Below the pieces are notes generated by a model, which saw only the letters and a program-made list of their open reading frames with translations, ran no database searches and had not been told where the DNA came from. A DNA stretch of 64,000 nucleotides. It comes from Oscillospiraceae bacterium (GTDB lineage: Bacteria > Bacillota > Clostridia > Oscillospirales > Oscillospiraceae). The stretch is taken from positions 35,161 through 99,160 of the forward strand of contig JAISJH010000018.1 of assembly GCA_031261635.1 (NCBI GenBank), read 5' to 3'. Positions 8,459-16,260 of the stretch are shown here, piece by piece. Position 1 is the stretch's first letter; each line of letters begins with the position of its first letter. A program made the translations under genes and the position numbers.

Positions 8459-9448
8459 ATGACACCTAAAGAAAACTATCTGCGTATGTTAAACCACGAG
8501 AGCTACGAATACGTGCCGTCAATGCTCGAGCCGTATATGGCGGGAGTAACGGACGAGCTTCTAACGCCGCAAATGGCTCCCAACGGACCTATTGTAACAG
8601 GCCTCGGCGTGACCTACGTCGGAAGCCCGGATAACGGCTTCGGGGCTATGCCGAAGCCCGGCGAGGTTGTGCTTGACGATATAACAAAATGGCGCGACAT
8701 AATAAAACTCCCGGATTTATCGGGGCGCGATAAGGAGGCGTATTATAAGGCGCGTTCCGGGCAAATTGACCGCTCGCAAGTCGCGGTTGTTACGGACGGC
8801 GGCGACTACTTTCTAACGCTCGTCGCGCTTATGGGCTTTGAAAACGCTATGCTCGCGCTGTATGAGGAGCCGGAGGAAGTGCTTGCCCTGCTTGAACATA
8901 TCTCAAAGTTTTATATTGAAGTTACAAAGGATATTTTCCGCTATGTTAAGCCGGAGGTGTATATACTTATGGACGACGACGCGGCTTACCGCGCCCCGTT
9001 CTTTTCGCTTGAGATGTACCGTAAGTTTTTCAAGCCCTTTCATACGCTTCACTGCGACCTTGCGCGTGAGAACGGAGCGTTCATTAACCGCCACGACTGC
9101 GGCAAATCAGAGCAGTTTATAGACGACTGGCTCGAAATAGGCGTTCGCGAGTGGAACCCGATACAGATAACAAACGACTGCAAGGCGATAAAGCAAAAAT
9201 ACTGCGGCAAACTGGTAATGTCCGGCGGCTGGGACAGTCAGGGCGAACTGGGCGGCAAGACGGTTGACAAGCAAAAGCTTAAGGACGCGTTGGCGGAGTA
9301 CGTAGACAGCTACGCGCCGGGAGGCGATTTCACGTTCAGCGCAATGGTAGGAGGAATGGGCGACAACTCCCCCGAGGCAAACGAGCGCCGCGAGATAGTG
9401 CGAAGCTTCTTCTTCGACTACGCAAGGGATAAGGTAGGCGTAAAATAA
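8459..9448 (+). CDS. Uroporphyrinogen decarboxylase (URO-D)/MtaA-family protein
   Basis: This 329-residue protein starts MTPKENYLRMLNHE, typical of the URO-D/methylcobamide:CoM methyltransferase superfamily, and keeps the TIM-barrel patterns YILMDDDAAY, FINRHDCGKSEQFIDDW, VREWNPIQITND and LVMSGGWDSQGEL. True heme-pathway HemE proteins begin differently, and no heme gene is nearby. A methyltransferase or demethylase-associated role is therefore more likely, but the substrate cannot be read from sequence. The gene follows the ferredoxin after 13 bp, with AGAGG upstream, so it belongs to the same operon. The operon probably ends at the family C palindrome 21 bp downstream. Confidence 0.8.
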   Translation: MTPKENYLRMLNHESYEYVPSMLEPYMAGVTDELLTPQMAPNGPIVTGLGVTYVGSPDNGFGAMPKPGEVVLDDITKWRDIIKLPDLSGRDKEAYYKARSGQIDRSQVAVVTDGGDYFLTLVALMGFENAMLALYEEPEEVLALLEHISKFYIEVTKDIFRYVKPEVYILMDDDAAYRAPFFSLEMYRKFFKPFHTLHCDLARENGAFINRHDCGKSEQFIDDWLEIGVREWNPIQITNDCKAIKQKYCGKLVMSGGWDSQGELGGKTVDKQKLKDALAEYVDSYAPGGDFTFSAMVGGMGDNSPEANERREIVRSFFFDYARDKVGVK

Positions 9449-9468
9449 AATCACGTAACAGAACGAAC

Positions 9469-9491
9469 GGGGCGGGTTTCAAACCCGCCCC
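9469..9491. terminator. Family C palindrome between convergent genes
   Basis: GGGGCGGGTTT and AAACCCGCCCC, 11-bp arms around one base, lie in the 46 bp gap between the URO-D gene and the HD-GYP gene. The position suits a bidirectional terminator, although T-tracts are absent. Confidence 0.5.
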
Positions 9492-9494
9492 AGT

Positions 9495-10670
9495 TTACAC
9501 CGGCGCGGGGACTTCCTTCATCGAATACCGCGCCATAACCGTATCCATATCGCTTACTATATCCGCGTCAAGGCCGCCGTCCGCCGCCATTCTTTGTAAA
9601 ATCGCCATAGTTTCGCCGTGCGTCCGTTGCCCGTGGTACGGACGCGCTTCGCTTACCGCTTGATACACGTCGATACAGGCGATAAGCCTCGAGTTAAAAT
9701 CAAGTCGGGAGGCGTCCAAGCCCCGCGGATAGCCTTTGCCGTTCAGCTTTTCGTGATGGTTACCCGCCCATTCGCGTATTTCCTCTAAGCCCTCCACGCC
9801 TTTCAGCAGCTTTCGAGTTTGGGATACGTGGCTTTTTATTGTTATAAACTCCTCGTCCGTGAGTTTACCGGCTTTTTCGAGAACTTCGGGCGGTATGGCG
9901 AGTTTCCCTAGGTCGTGCAAAGCCGCCGCAAGAAACAGCCGCGCTTTTTCAGCGCGGCTGAAATCGTAAAACTCGCCCATAAGCCAGGAGCGGTTAGCAA
10001 TCTGCGAAGTATGGCGGCGCGTGAACTCCGATTTATAGTCGATAATATGAGCCGCGAGTTCCGCGATTTTCATTAAAGCCGCGTCGTCCGGCTGAATATT
10101 CCACGCGGGTATTAAAAGCTCGTCAGTAGCGGCGATATTCTCGTCGCGAAGTTTTTCAAGCAGTTCATCGCTCAATACGGAACAGAGCGCGTAGGCGGCG
10201 CGTTTAGTAAAGCGCGGGTCGCGCTCCGTCCTGCGAAGCAAAGCGTCTAAATCGCGCGTATTTTGAAAACGGTTTTCAACGTCCGATATATCGGCAATCG
10301 CGATAAGCTCCGCGCCTAGCGGGTACTCGCCCTCGCGTTTGCTGAAGACCCCGCTGCCGTCCGCGTGTTCGTGGTGATAGAGTATGTAGCCGCTGACGTC
10401 CGTACCGAGCGGTAGCAGCTCAATATTTCGCTGTCCGAGTTCGCAGTGCCTCGGCATTGCGGGAGCCTCCGAGAGCGCGGAATCGTGAAACAGAGCACAG
10501 GTAGCGAGCGCGGAAATCTCCGTCTCGGATAAACCAAAATCACGCGCCATAACAGCGCAGAGCGCGGCGATACGTCTGCCGTGGTTAGTAGTCGCGCCCA
10601 AAAGCTCGCTCTCGACAATGTCGAGAGCGTCTGCTATTGCGCGTATCAGTTGGTCTAAACGTAGTGACAT
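9495..10670 (-). CDS. HD-GYP domain protein, probable cyclic-di-GMP phosphodiesterase
   Basis: This 391-residue protein has two HD-type regions. The N-terminal one is partly degenerate (ATCALFHDSALSE, then ILYHHEHADGSGVF). The C-terminal one has the full pattern AALHDLGKLAIP, then GNHHEKLNGKGYPRGL, then IACIDVYQAVSEARPY, which is characteristic of HD-GYP domains. No membrane segment or receiver domain is seen, so it is probably cytoplasmic. The variant NGKGYP replaces the usual DGxGYP. It is the last gene of the rubrerythrin-hemerythrin operon, with GGAGG placed inside the end of the hemerythrin gene and a 6 bp gap. This suggests oxygen or redox signalling coupled to cyclic-di-GMP turnover (inference). 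Confidence 0.85.
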   Translation of the reverse strand: MSLRLDQLIRAIADALDIVESELLGATTNHGRRIAALCAVMARDFGLSETEISALATCALFHDSALSEAPAMPRHCELGQRNIELLPLGTDVSGYILYHHEHADGSGVFSKREGEYPLGAELIAIADISDVENRFQNTRDLDALLRRTERDPRFTKRAAYALCSVLSDELLEKLRDENIAATDELLIPAWNIQPDDAALMKIAELAAHIIDYKSEFTRRHTSQIANRSWLMGEFYDFSRAEKARLFLAAALHDLGKLAIPPEVLEKAGKLTDEEFITIKSHVSQTRKLLKGVEGLEEIREWAGNHHEKLNGKGYPRGLDASRLDFNSRLIACIDVYQAVSEARPYHGQRTHGETMAILQRMAADGGLDADIVSDMDTVMARYSMKEVPAPV

Positions 10671-10676
10671 AACTTT

Positions 10677-11084
10677 TCAGCCTCCGGCCGCCTTGACGTG
10701 CGCGGCGACTTTGACGTCCTCGCGCTTGATGTGCGTTATCAGCCAGCCGCCTATTTGGGCGTTTACTTTGCCGACCAGCGGAACCGTGGGACCGTCTTTG
10801 CGAAGCTCGTCGCCGAGTATTCTGACGCTCTGCTTGAAACCGTCGTGCAGTTTTTTGTGATTTACGCAATCGGGATATTTATACTGCTGCTGAAGTTTTT
10901 CCTCGTCTCCGAAGTGCTTATTAGTATAGTCGGAGAGGAATTTCAGCGTCGGTTCAAGCTGTGCGCGGCCTTTGCCGCCGTTGCAGGCGTTAAGTAGGTC
11001 GTCGATAGCCTTTATGAGTTCCTTGTGCTGGGAATCAATCATATTGTTTCCCGTAACTAAGTCCGGCGTAAAAGTATAGGCCAT
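10677..11084 (-). CDS. Bacteriohemerythrin
   Basis: This 135-residue four-helix protein keeps all seven expected diiron ligands: H20 (DSQHKEL), H57 and E61 (HFGDEE), H76 and H80 (NHKKLH), and H118 and D123 (HIKRED). It should bind oxygen or store iron in the cytoplasm. Its start codon overlaps the rubrerythrin stop as TAATG (11082-11086), so translation is coupled. The grouping rubrerythrin-hemerythrin-HD-GYP points to an oxygen-handling operon in an anaerobe. Confidence 0.92.
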   Translation of the reverse strand: MAYTFTPDLVTGNNMIDSQHKELIKAIDDLLNACNGGKGRAQLEPTLKFLSDYTNKHFGDEEKLQQQYKYPDCVNHKKLHDGFKQSVRILGDELRKDGPTVPLVGKVNAQIGGWLITHIKREDVKVAAHVKAAGG

Positions 11085-11641
11085 TAGTTAAAATACCTCG
11101 CAAGGAGGCCTTCAAACCCGCGCCCGTGCCGCGCTTCGTCTTTAGCCATTTCGTGAACGGTGTCGTGAATAGCGTCGTAGCCGAGTTCCTTGGCCTTTTT
11201 GGCAAGCTCGAATTTACCCGCCGTAGCGCCGTTTTCAGCCAAAGCGCGAAGCTCGATGTTTTTCTTAGTGTCCGGGTAGACAATCTCACCTAAGAGCTCG
11301 GCAAATCTCGACGCGTGGTCGGCTTCCTCCAGCGCGTAGCGTTTGAACGCTTCGGCGACTTCGGGATAGCCCTCGCGGTCAGCCTGACGGCTCATTGCGA
11401 TGTACATTCCGACTTCGGAACATTCGCCGTTGAAGTTGTCAACAAGACCCTGGTAAACCCAGTCGTCAATAGTACCCTTCTTGCCCGCGCCGATAACGTG
11501 TTCGGTAGCGTAGACTGTGGCACTGGCGGTTTCCTTGACTTCCTTGAACTTTTCAGCCCCCACCCCGCAGAGCGGACAAACATCGGGCGCGGAATTTCCC
11601 TCGTGAACATAGCCGCAAACTTCACAGATATACTTTTTCAT
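11084..11641 (-). CDS. Reverse rubrerythrin (NADH peroxidase-type), copy 1
   Basis: This 185-residue protein carries the rubredoxin domain at the N-terminus (C6, C9, C22, C25 in [12 protein letters not shown] and [11 protein letters not shown]). The ferritin-like diiron domain follows ([49 protein letters not shown]). This order is the reverse of classical rubrerythrin and matches clostridial oxygen-induced peroxidases. It should reduce hydrogen peroxide using electrons passed from NADH through partner proteins. A strong promoter (11703-11731) lies upstream, and the SD is GGAGG. A close paralogue is at 28866-29420. Confidence 0.93.
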   Translation of the reverse strand: MKKYICEVCGYVHEGNSAPDVCPLCGVGAEKFKEVKETASATVYATEHVIGAGKKGTIDDWVYQGLVDNFNGECSEVGMYIAMSRQADREGYPEVAEAFKRYALEEADHASRFAELLGEIVYPDTKKNIELRALAENGATAGKFELAKKAKELGYDAIHDTVHEMAKDEARHGRGFEGLLARYFN

Positions 11642-11671
11642 AGTGATAATCCTCCAAAGATTTATTGATAT

Positions 11672-11731
11672 CTAAAACCTAATAGGAATTAGTATTGATA
11701 AGAGTATAACATATATTTACTCGTTTGTCAA
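11672..11731 (-). promoter_or_regulatory. Sigma-A promoter and inverted repeat upstream of reverse rubrerythrin 1
   Basis: On the minus strand TTGACA (11726-11731) and TATACT (11703-11708) are 17 bp apart. In the leader, CTAAT and ATTAG form an inverted repeat with a 4-base centre (about 11679-11692). It is AT-rich like Fur/PerR boxes, but it does not match the 7-1-7 consensus exactly. Confidence 0.8.
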
Positions 11732-11741
11732 GAGGTTTTTT

Positions 11742-12587
11742 TCAGTTAACAGTTATCAAATATCAAATATCAGAGACGATGGTTCAGTTAACAGTTAGCA
11801 AATATCAAATATCAGAGACGGGGGGCGCACACGGGGGTTGCGCCCTGCGGGGGACACCCCCCGCCTCTGCGGGCGGCACGTGCGCTCTCTAAAGAGGGGG
11901 GCTTTGGAGGGTGGGACGGGGGTTGCGGGGGACGCCCTGCGGGGGAACCACCCTGCCGCCTGCGGGCGGCACCCCTCCCAAGAGGGGAATGGGTTTGGAC
12001 GTGGGTTGCGGGGTTGCGGGTTGTTGCGGTTCGTAGGGGCGGGTTTGAAACCCGCCCTCTCCCGTAAATTCCCCTCCTGGGAGGGAACGCACCGCGTAGC
12101 GCCGGGGTGGTATCCCGCGCCGTGCGCGGACGTAACCCCGTCCAACGTCCCGGCGCATTGCGCCGGGACAGGGCAGGGCTTCGCCCTACCCGTCTTTGCG
12201 AAGCGCCACCGCACTTGCGATACGTACCGATGATATGCGGCGAAGCAATCCAGGGTTGACGTAGAACCTAGCGATACGTAGGCTGTATGTTATCCCCCCG
12301 GCACTGGATTGCTTCGCACCTGTAACGTCCTACGTATCGCAGGCCTACCGGTGCTTCGCAAAGACGGTGCGCCGGAGGGCGCACCACGGGCAGGGCGACG
12401 CCCTGTCCTGTCCCGGCGCAATGCGCCGGGACGGTGGACGTGAGTACGCCGCGCACGGCGCGGGGTGGGCGGGTTTGAAACCCGCCCCTACGTTTACGTT
12501 GTGCGTTCCCCGCAACCCCCGTCCAAACCCTCGTCTCTGATATTTGATATTTGATAACTGTTATCTGAATTATAACTGTTATCTGAA
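11742..12587. repeat. Intergenic repeat block bounded by inverted family B copies
   Basis: Two forward family B copies (11743-11778, 11785-11820) sit at one end and a reverse copy at the other (12532-12567, with a partial duplicate to 12586). Between them are family D modules (about 11880-12000 and 12060-12120), family C hairpins (about 12033-12060 and 12465-12492) and a family A element (12191-12366). No gene is supported here; open frames on both strands are translations of the repeats. Confidence 0.85.
12191..12366. repeat. Family A foldback element, copy 4
   Basis: It starts CGTCTTTGCGAAGCG and ends CTTCGCAAAGACG. The left inner arm is the variant GCGAAGCAATCCAGGGTTGA, also seen in the copies at 29915 and 62061, so it is a subfamily. 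Confidence 0.88.
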
Positions 12588-14432
12588 TTAAACGCGTTCA
12601 AAATCAGCCGCGCCGTGCTTACACAGGGGGCAGATTATATCCTCCGGCAATACGTCGCCCTCGTGGAAGTAGCCGCAGATTTTGCAGATGTAGCCGCGTT
12701 TCTTTTCCTTTTGCGGAGCGGGCTTAGGTTTAATGCGGTCGAAGTAGTAGGAGTACGTAACGGACGGAGCCGGCGACAGCACAGCCGCTTCCGTTACGTT
12801 CGCGATAAAGAGCGTATGCGTGCCGTAGTCGTAGCAGTCGATAACGTCGCAGGCGATGTACGCGTTCGAGCAAAACGGTATGTATACTAAGCCGCTCTGA
12901 CTGCGCGGCAAGGTTGTACCGGCAAATTTATCAACATCACGCCCGCTTTGGAAACCGTAGTGCTTGAAAACATCGAAGGGGGTATCCGTACTAAGCACGG
13001 AAACGCAGAATTTTTTAGAGTTCATAACCAAATCGTGAGTAAAGTTCGCCTTATTGACCGCGATAGTGATACGCTTGGGGTTGTCCGTAACCTGCAAGAC
13101 CGTGTTAATAACGCAGGCGTTGTCCCTGCCGCCGTCACGCGCGGACAGTATGAACAGCCCGTAGGAGAGCTTGAAAAACGTCGCCGGGTCAATCGCCGCG
13201 CTCTGCTCTGACGCCGGAGCGGCGGCCTTTGGCTTCGGAAACGTATCCGCTATAGCGTCGGCGAGTTTTTCAAGCTCGCCTAATTGCGCCGGTTTAAGTG
13301 AGGAGTTTATTGTAAGCGTATTCTCTAAAATAGTAAAACCTTTCAGCCCCGACAAAATCCCGCTCATAAGTTCCGCGGACTGCGCCGCCCAGGAACCGTT
13401 TTCAATCAGCGCGACGGTGCGGTTTTCAAGCTCGTGAGCGGCGATATCGCGAAGCAGGCTCTCCATAGGAGCGAAAATCCCGGCGTTATAGGTCGCGCTC
13501 GCGAATACAAGGTGCGAATACTTGAACGCGTCGGCAAGTATATAACTCGAATCCGATACGGAAACATCGTGCAGAACGGTTTTCAAGTCGCGCTCGTTTA
13601 GCTTGCTTGCTAAAATTTCCGCCGCGTTGCGCGTATTGCCGTAGACCGAGCCGTAGACAATCAGCACGGCGTTGACCTCCGGCGTGTAATTCGCCCAGAG
13701 ACGGTATTTTTCTATCAACCAACTTATATCGCGCCGCCAAATCGGACCGTGCAGCGGGCAAATCCGCGCTATATCAAGCGTTTCAAGTACGTCAAGCACC
13801 GCGTTAACCTGCGTGCTGTATTTCCCGACTATACCGCAGTAATATCGCCGCGCGTCGTCGAGATGTTCGTTTTCAAACTCCGCTTCGTCGGCAAAGATTG
13901 CGCCGTTTAACGCGCCGAAGGTTCCGAACGCGTCCGCTGAAAACAGCGTCTTGTCAAAGGTGTCATACGCGACCATAACCTCCGGCCAGTGTACCATAGG
14001 CGCCTCGGTAAAGACAAAACTGTGCCGCCCGGTTTCGAGCGTTCCGCCGTCTGTTACTATAAGCGTCTGAACATCGCGGTTAAAGCGGTTGAAATTCTGT
14101 ATCATCTCAAGCGACTTTTCGTTGACGACAAGCGTAACCTCCGGGTAGCGCAGAACGAGTTCCGCGAGCGTCCCCCCGTGGTCGGGTTCGGCGTGGCTCA
14201 CTACCGCGTAGTCAAGGCTTCGCCCGTTCAGCACCGCCGCCAGGTTTTCAAAAAACACTTCGGCGACAGAGCGGTCTACGGTATCGAAAAGCACGGTCTT
14301 ATCGTCCAGCACAACGTAGGAATTGTAGGACACGCCCTTCGGAACAGGGTAGACATTCTCAAAGAGCGCGATACGCCTGTCGCTCGCCCCGATATAGTAC
14401 AGGTCCTCCGAGATTTTTCGGTAATTAGTCAT
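12588..14432 (-). CDS. Flavodiiron protein with fused flavin reductase and rubredoxin domains
   Basis: This 614-residue protein has four parts. A metallo-beta-lactamase-like diiron domain (about 1-250) carries ligands H80, E82, D84, H148, D167 and H228 (SHAEPDHGG, MVHWPE, SADAFG, PLHGP). A flavodoxin domain follows (about 255-395, VYGSVYGNTRNAAE), then a flavin reductase-like domain (about 415-560), then a C-terminal rubredoxin (CKICGYFHEGD and CPLCKHGAADF). It should reduce oxygen to water, or nitric oxide, in the cytoplasm, with an internal electron chain that needs few partners. The SD is GAGGAG. It lies 30 bp after the Fur-family gene and is presumably controlled by it. The C-terminal stop abuts a family B repeat. 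Confidence 0.93.
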   Translation of the reverse strand: MTNYRKISEDLYYIGASDRRIALFENVYPVPKGVSYNSYVVLDDKTVLFDTVDRSVAEVFFENLAAVLNGRSLDYAVVSHAEPDHGGTLAELVLRYPEVTLVVNEKSLEMIQNFNRFNRDVQTLIVTDGGTLETGRHSFVFTEAPMVHWPEVMVAYDTFDKTLFSADAFGTFGALNGAIFADEAEFENEHLDDARRYYCGIVGKYSTQVNAVLDVLETLDIARICPLHGPIWRRDISWLIEKYRLWANYTPEVNAVLIVYGSVYGNTRNAAEILASKLNERDLKTVLHDVSVSDSSYILADAFKYSHLVFASATYNAGIFAPMESLLRDIAAHELENRTVALIENGSWAAQSAELMSGILSGLKGFTILENTLTINSSLKPAQLGELEKLADAIADTFPKPKAAAPASEQSAAIDPATFFKLSYGLFILSARDGGRDNACVINTVLQVTDNPKRITIAVNKANFTHDLVMNSKKFCVSVLSTDTPFDVFKHYGFQSGRDVDKFAGTTLPRSQSGLVYIPFCSNAYIACDVIDCYDYGTHTLFIANVTEAAVLSPAPSVTYSYYFDRIKPKPAPQKEKKRGYICKICGYFHEGDVLPEDIICPLCKHGAADFERV

Positions 14433-14462
14433 TTCTGAAACTCCTCATTATAGTTGATTGAT

Positions 14463-14846
14463 TTATTCAGCGGCACAGTCCGGGCAAAGCCCCAGAAACA
14501 GCAGCTCGAAACCCGTTATTCTACAGCCCGAAGATTCGGCCTGAGCGAGTTCGAGCGGATTAAAGCCCGGAACGCTTATATCGGTAACGCGCTTGCAGGA
14601 GCCGCAAAGCAAATGCAGGTGAGGTTCCGTATTGCCGTCATAATGGTCGCCGGAATCGGGAACGTGAAGCTGAAGCACCGTCCCCTGCCCGGCAAACTGG
14701 TTAAGGACACGGTAAACAGTGGCGCGGCTGATAGTGGGAATAAGCAGTGAAACGTGTTCGTACACATTTTCCGCGGTGGGGTGAGTACCGCTCAGAGCGT
14801 ATAGGGCGTTCAAAATGCTCTGCTTCTGATGAGTCTTGCGTTCCAT
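14463..14846 (-). CDS. Fur/PerR-family metalloregulator
   Basis: This 127-residue protein has a winged-helix DNA-binding half (HPTAENVYEHV and ISRATVYRVLNQF) and a dimerisation half with two CxxC zinc sites (C81/C84 in CGSC and C121/C124 in CPDC). The regulatory-metal region HYDGNTEPHLHLLC resembles PerR (Asp plus HxH). I chose ATG 14846: GGAGGG lies about 9 bases upstream, whereas the in-frame TTG two codons earlier is too close to it. It is the first gene of an operon with the flavodiiron protein, and its own promoter contains AT-rich sequence typical of PerR boxes. Peroxide or iron sensing is inferred. Confidence 0.9.
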   Translation of the reverse strand: MERKTHQKQSILNALYALSGTHPTAENVYEHVSLLIPTISRATVYRVLNQFAGQGTVLQLHVPDSGDHYDGNTEPHLHLLCGSCKRVTDISVPGFNPLELAQAESSGCRITGFELLFLGLCPDCAAE

Positions 14847-14861
14847 AGGCAATACCCTCCA

Positions 14862-14909
14862 ATATAATAATTACTCCTTAATGATAATACATCTCAATTG
14901 ATTTGTCAA
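14862..14909 (-). promoter_or_regulatory. Sigma-A promoter of the fur-like/flavodiiron operon
   Basis: On the minus strand TTGACA (14904-14909) and TATCAT (14881-14886) are 17 bp apart. Just downstream is TAATTATTATATT (about 14862-14874), a partial match to the PerR/Fur operator, so autoregulation is plausible. Confidence 0.78.
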
Positions 14910-14914
14910 GCGGT

Positions 14915-15345
14915 TTTTTTCAAATAACAGATATCAAATATCAGATGTCCGCGCACGGCGCGGGGACACCCCCCGCCTCTGCGGAGGCAGTGCGTCCTCT
15001 AAAGAGGGGGGCTTTGGAGGGTTAGGACGCGAGGGAGGGCTAAATATATGCTGCGACGTGTAGGGGCGGGGCTTGCCCCGCCCGGATTACCAATTTTCGC
15101 CGGTTGTCAATTTTATCCGCACAATCCGGGCGAGGCAAGCCTCGCCCCTACAAGCCACAGCGCAAAATGTCCAATCCCTTGAAAGGGAGTAGTCAAAAAC
15201 GTTGTACGCCCTGTAGGGGGCGATGCCCACATCGCCCCAAGAATTGCACAAGCGCACGTATTGCGCAGAATGTCAAAACCCGGCGGGACGATGTGGGCAT
15301 CGTCCCCTACATAGCCACAGCGTAAAATGTCCACTACCTTGAAAA
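14915..15345. repeat. Intergenic repeat block (families B, D, C)
   Basis: A short family B segment (14921-14947) is followed by a family D-like module with AAAGAGGGGGGCTTTGGAGG (to about 15022). Four family C hairpins follow (about 15060-15085, 15127-15152, 15211-15236 and 15282-15312). The last pair, with GGGCGATGCCCACATCGCCC and GACGATGTGGGCATCGTC, are inverted relative to each other. No gene is seen. Confidence 0.8.
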
Positions 15346-15351
15346 ACCCAC

Positions 15352-15380
15352 TTGACAAAGCAAAAACTATCTGTTATACT
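15352..15380 (+). promoter_or_regulatory. Sigma-A promoter of infC-rpmI-rplT
   Basis: TTGACA (15352-15357) and TATACT (15375-15380) have a 17 bp spacer and TG one base before the -10. Confidence 0.88.
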
Positions 15381-15498
15381 ATACAGCGAGAGTAAGAAGG
15401 GCTTGCGCCCTCGCCCGGTATCGCTGTGCGCGACATATGCGGTCGGAGCTAATATTTCGTTTACTTAGCCGTGTTTTTACAGCGGCTAAGGTGTACGT
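15381..15498 (+). promoter_or_regulatory. Structured infC leader, candidate L20-type autoregulatory leader
   Basis: The leader contains a GGGC-TTGC-GCCC hairpin inside an AGCGA...TCGCT closing stem, then TTAGCCG...CGGCTAA (about 15466-15490) with a U-rich loop. Leaders ahead of infC-rpmI-rplT in Firmicutes are often bound by ribosomal protein L20 and end transcription early. The position and folding fit, but the second stem lacks a following T-tract, so the mechanism is not shown here. Confidence 0.55.
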
Positions 15499-15630
15499 AT
15501 GTTAGCGCGGGGTGACTTGACACTCGCGCTTTTTTCATCGCAAAACGCAAAATCTGCCCCCCGCGCAGGGCGCGGAAAATTGTCAACTGTCAATTATCAA
15601 TTGTCAATTGTAAAGAGGAGGCGAAACACT

Positions 15631-16260
15631 ATCAGCAGTTTATCCCACCAAATTAACCGCGAGATTCGCGACCGCGAAGTCCGGCTAATCGGCGAGGAGG
15701 GCGAACAACTCGGAGTTATGCCCGTCCGCGAAGCTATGGACATTGCTATCGAGCGCAACCTTGACCTGGTTAAAATTTCACCGGGCGCAAACCCGCCCGT
15801 GTGCAAGCTTATGGACTACGGCAAGTTCCGCTTTGAACAGACTAAACGCGACAAGGAAACCAAGAAAAACCAAAAAATTGTCGAAATCAAGGAAATTCGT
15901 ATGACCCCCGGTATCGGTCAGCACGATTTTGACACGAAGCTCAAGGCTGCGCGGGGCTTCCTCGACGGCGGCGACAAGGTAAAGGTCGCGGTGCGTTTCA
16001 GAGGCCGCGAAATGACGCATACTGACATCGGCGCGGAACTGCTGAAAAAATTCGCCGCCGCCTTAGAGGACATTGCGACAGTCAACAAGGACGCAAAACT
16101 CGACGGCAGGCATATGGCAATGTTTATGGCACCCAAAGCCGCACCGGCGGTTAAGGCGGCTCCCGCTCCTGTAGTTCCGGCGGGACCTACAGTTGTCGCG
16201 ACAGCTCTGGCCGAAGCGACTAAGGCAGAGAACAAATTGCAAATATCAAATATCAGATAA
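15631..16260 (+). CDS. infC: Translation initiation factor IF-3, with a non-canonical ATC start
   Basis: The product from 15631 is 209 residues. SSLSHQINREIRDREVRLIG matches the canonical IF-3 N-terminus, and the rest aligns through RFRGREMTHTDIGAELL. The start is assigned to ATC 15631 because AGAGGAGG lies 9 bases upstream. Rare AUU/AUC starts are a known infC feature used for IF-3 autoregulation. An ATG at 15499 is in frame, but it would add a 44-residue tail that reads through a family E repeat. The C-terminus has an Ala/Pro-rich extension of about 35 residues, and its last seven residues, LQISNIR, plus the stop codon are encoded by a family B repeat. Confidence 0.9.
   Translation: MSSLSHQINREIRDREVRLIGEEGEQLGVMPVREAMDIAIERNLDLVKISPGANPPVCKLMDYGKFRFEQTKRDKETKKNQKIVEIKEIRMTPGIGQHDFDTKLKAARGFLDGGDKVKVAVRFRGREMTHTDIGAELLKKFAAALEDIATVNKDAKLDGRHMAMFMAPKAAPAVKAAPAPVVPAGPTVVATALAEATKAENKLQISNIR

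Noticed and set aside
8459-9448. Heme-pathway HemE
   Set aside because: The N-terminus and context fit the MtaA/URO-D-like branch; no tetrapyrrole genes are nearby.
11795-12456. Open frames of 60-140 residues on both strands
   Set aside because: They lie wholly in family A, B, C and D repeats; the same peptides recur wherever the repeats occur.
15499-15630. 44-residue N-terminal extension of IF-3 from ATG 15499
   Set aside because: It reads through a family E repeat, lacks an SD and has no similarity to IF-3; the conserved protein starts at ATC 15631.
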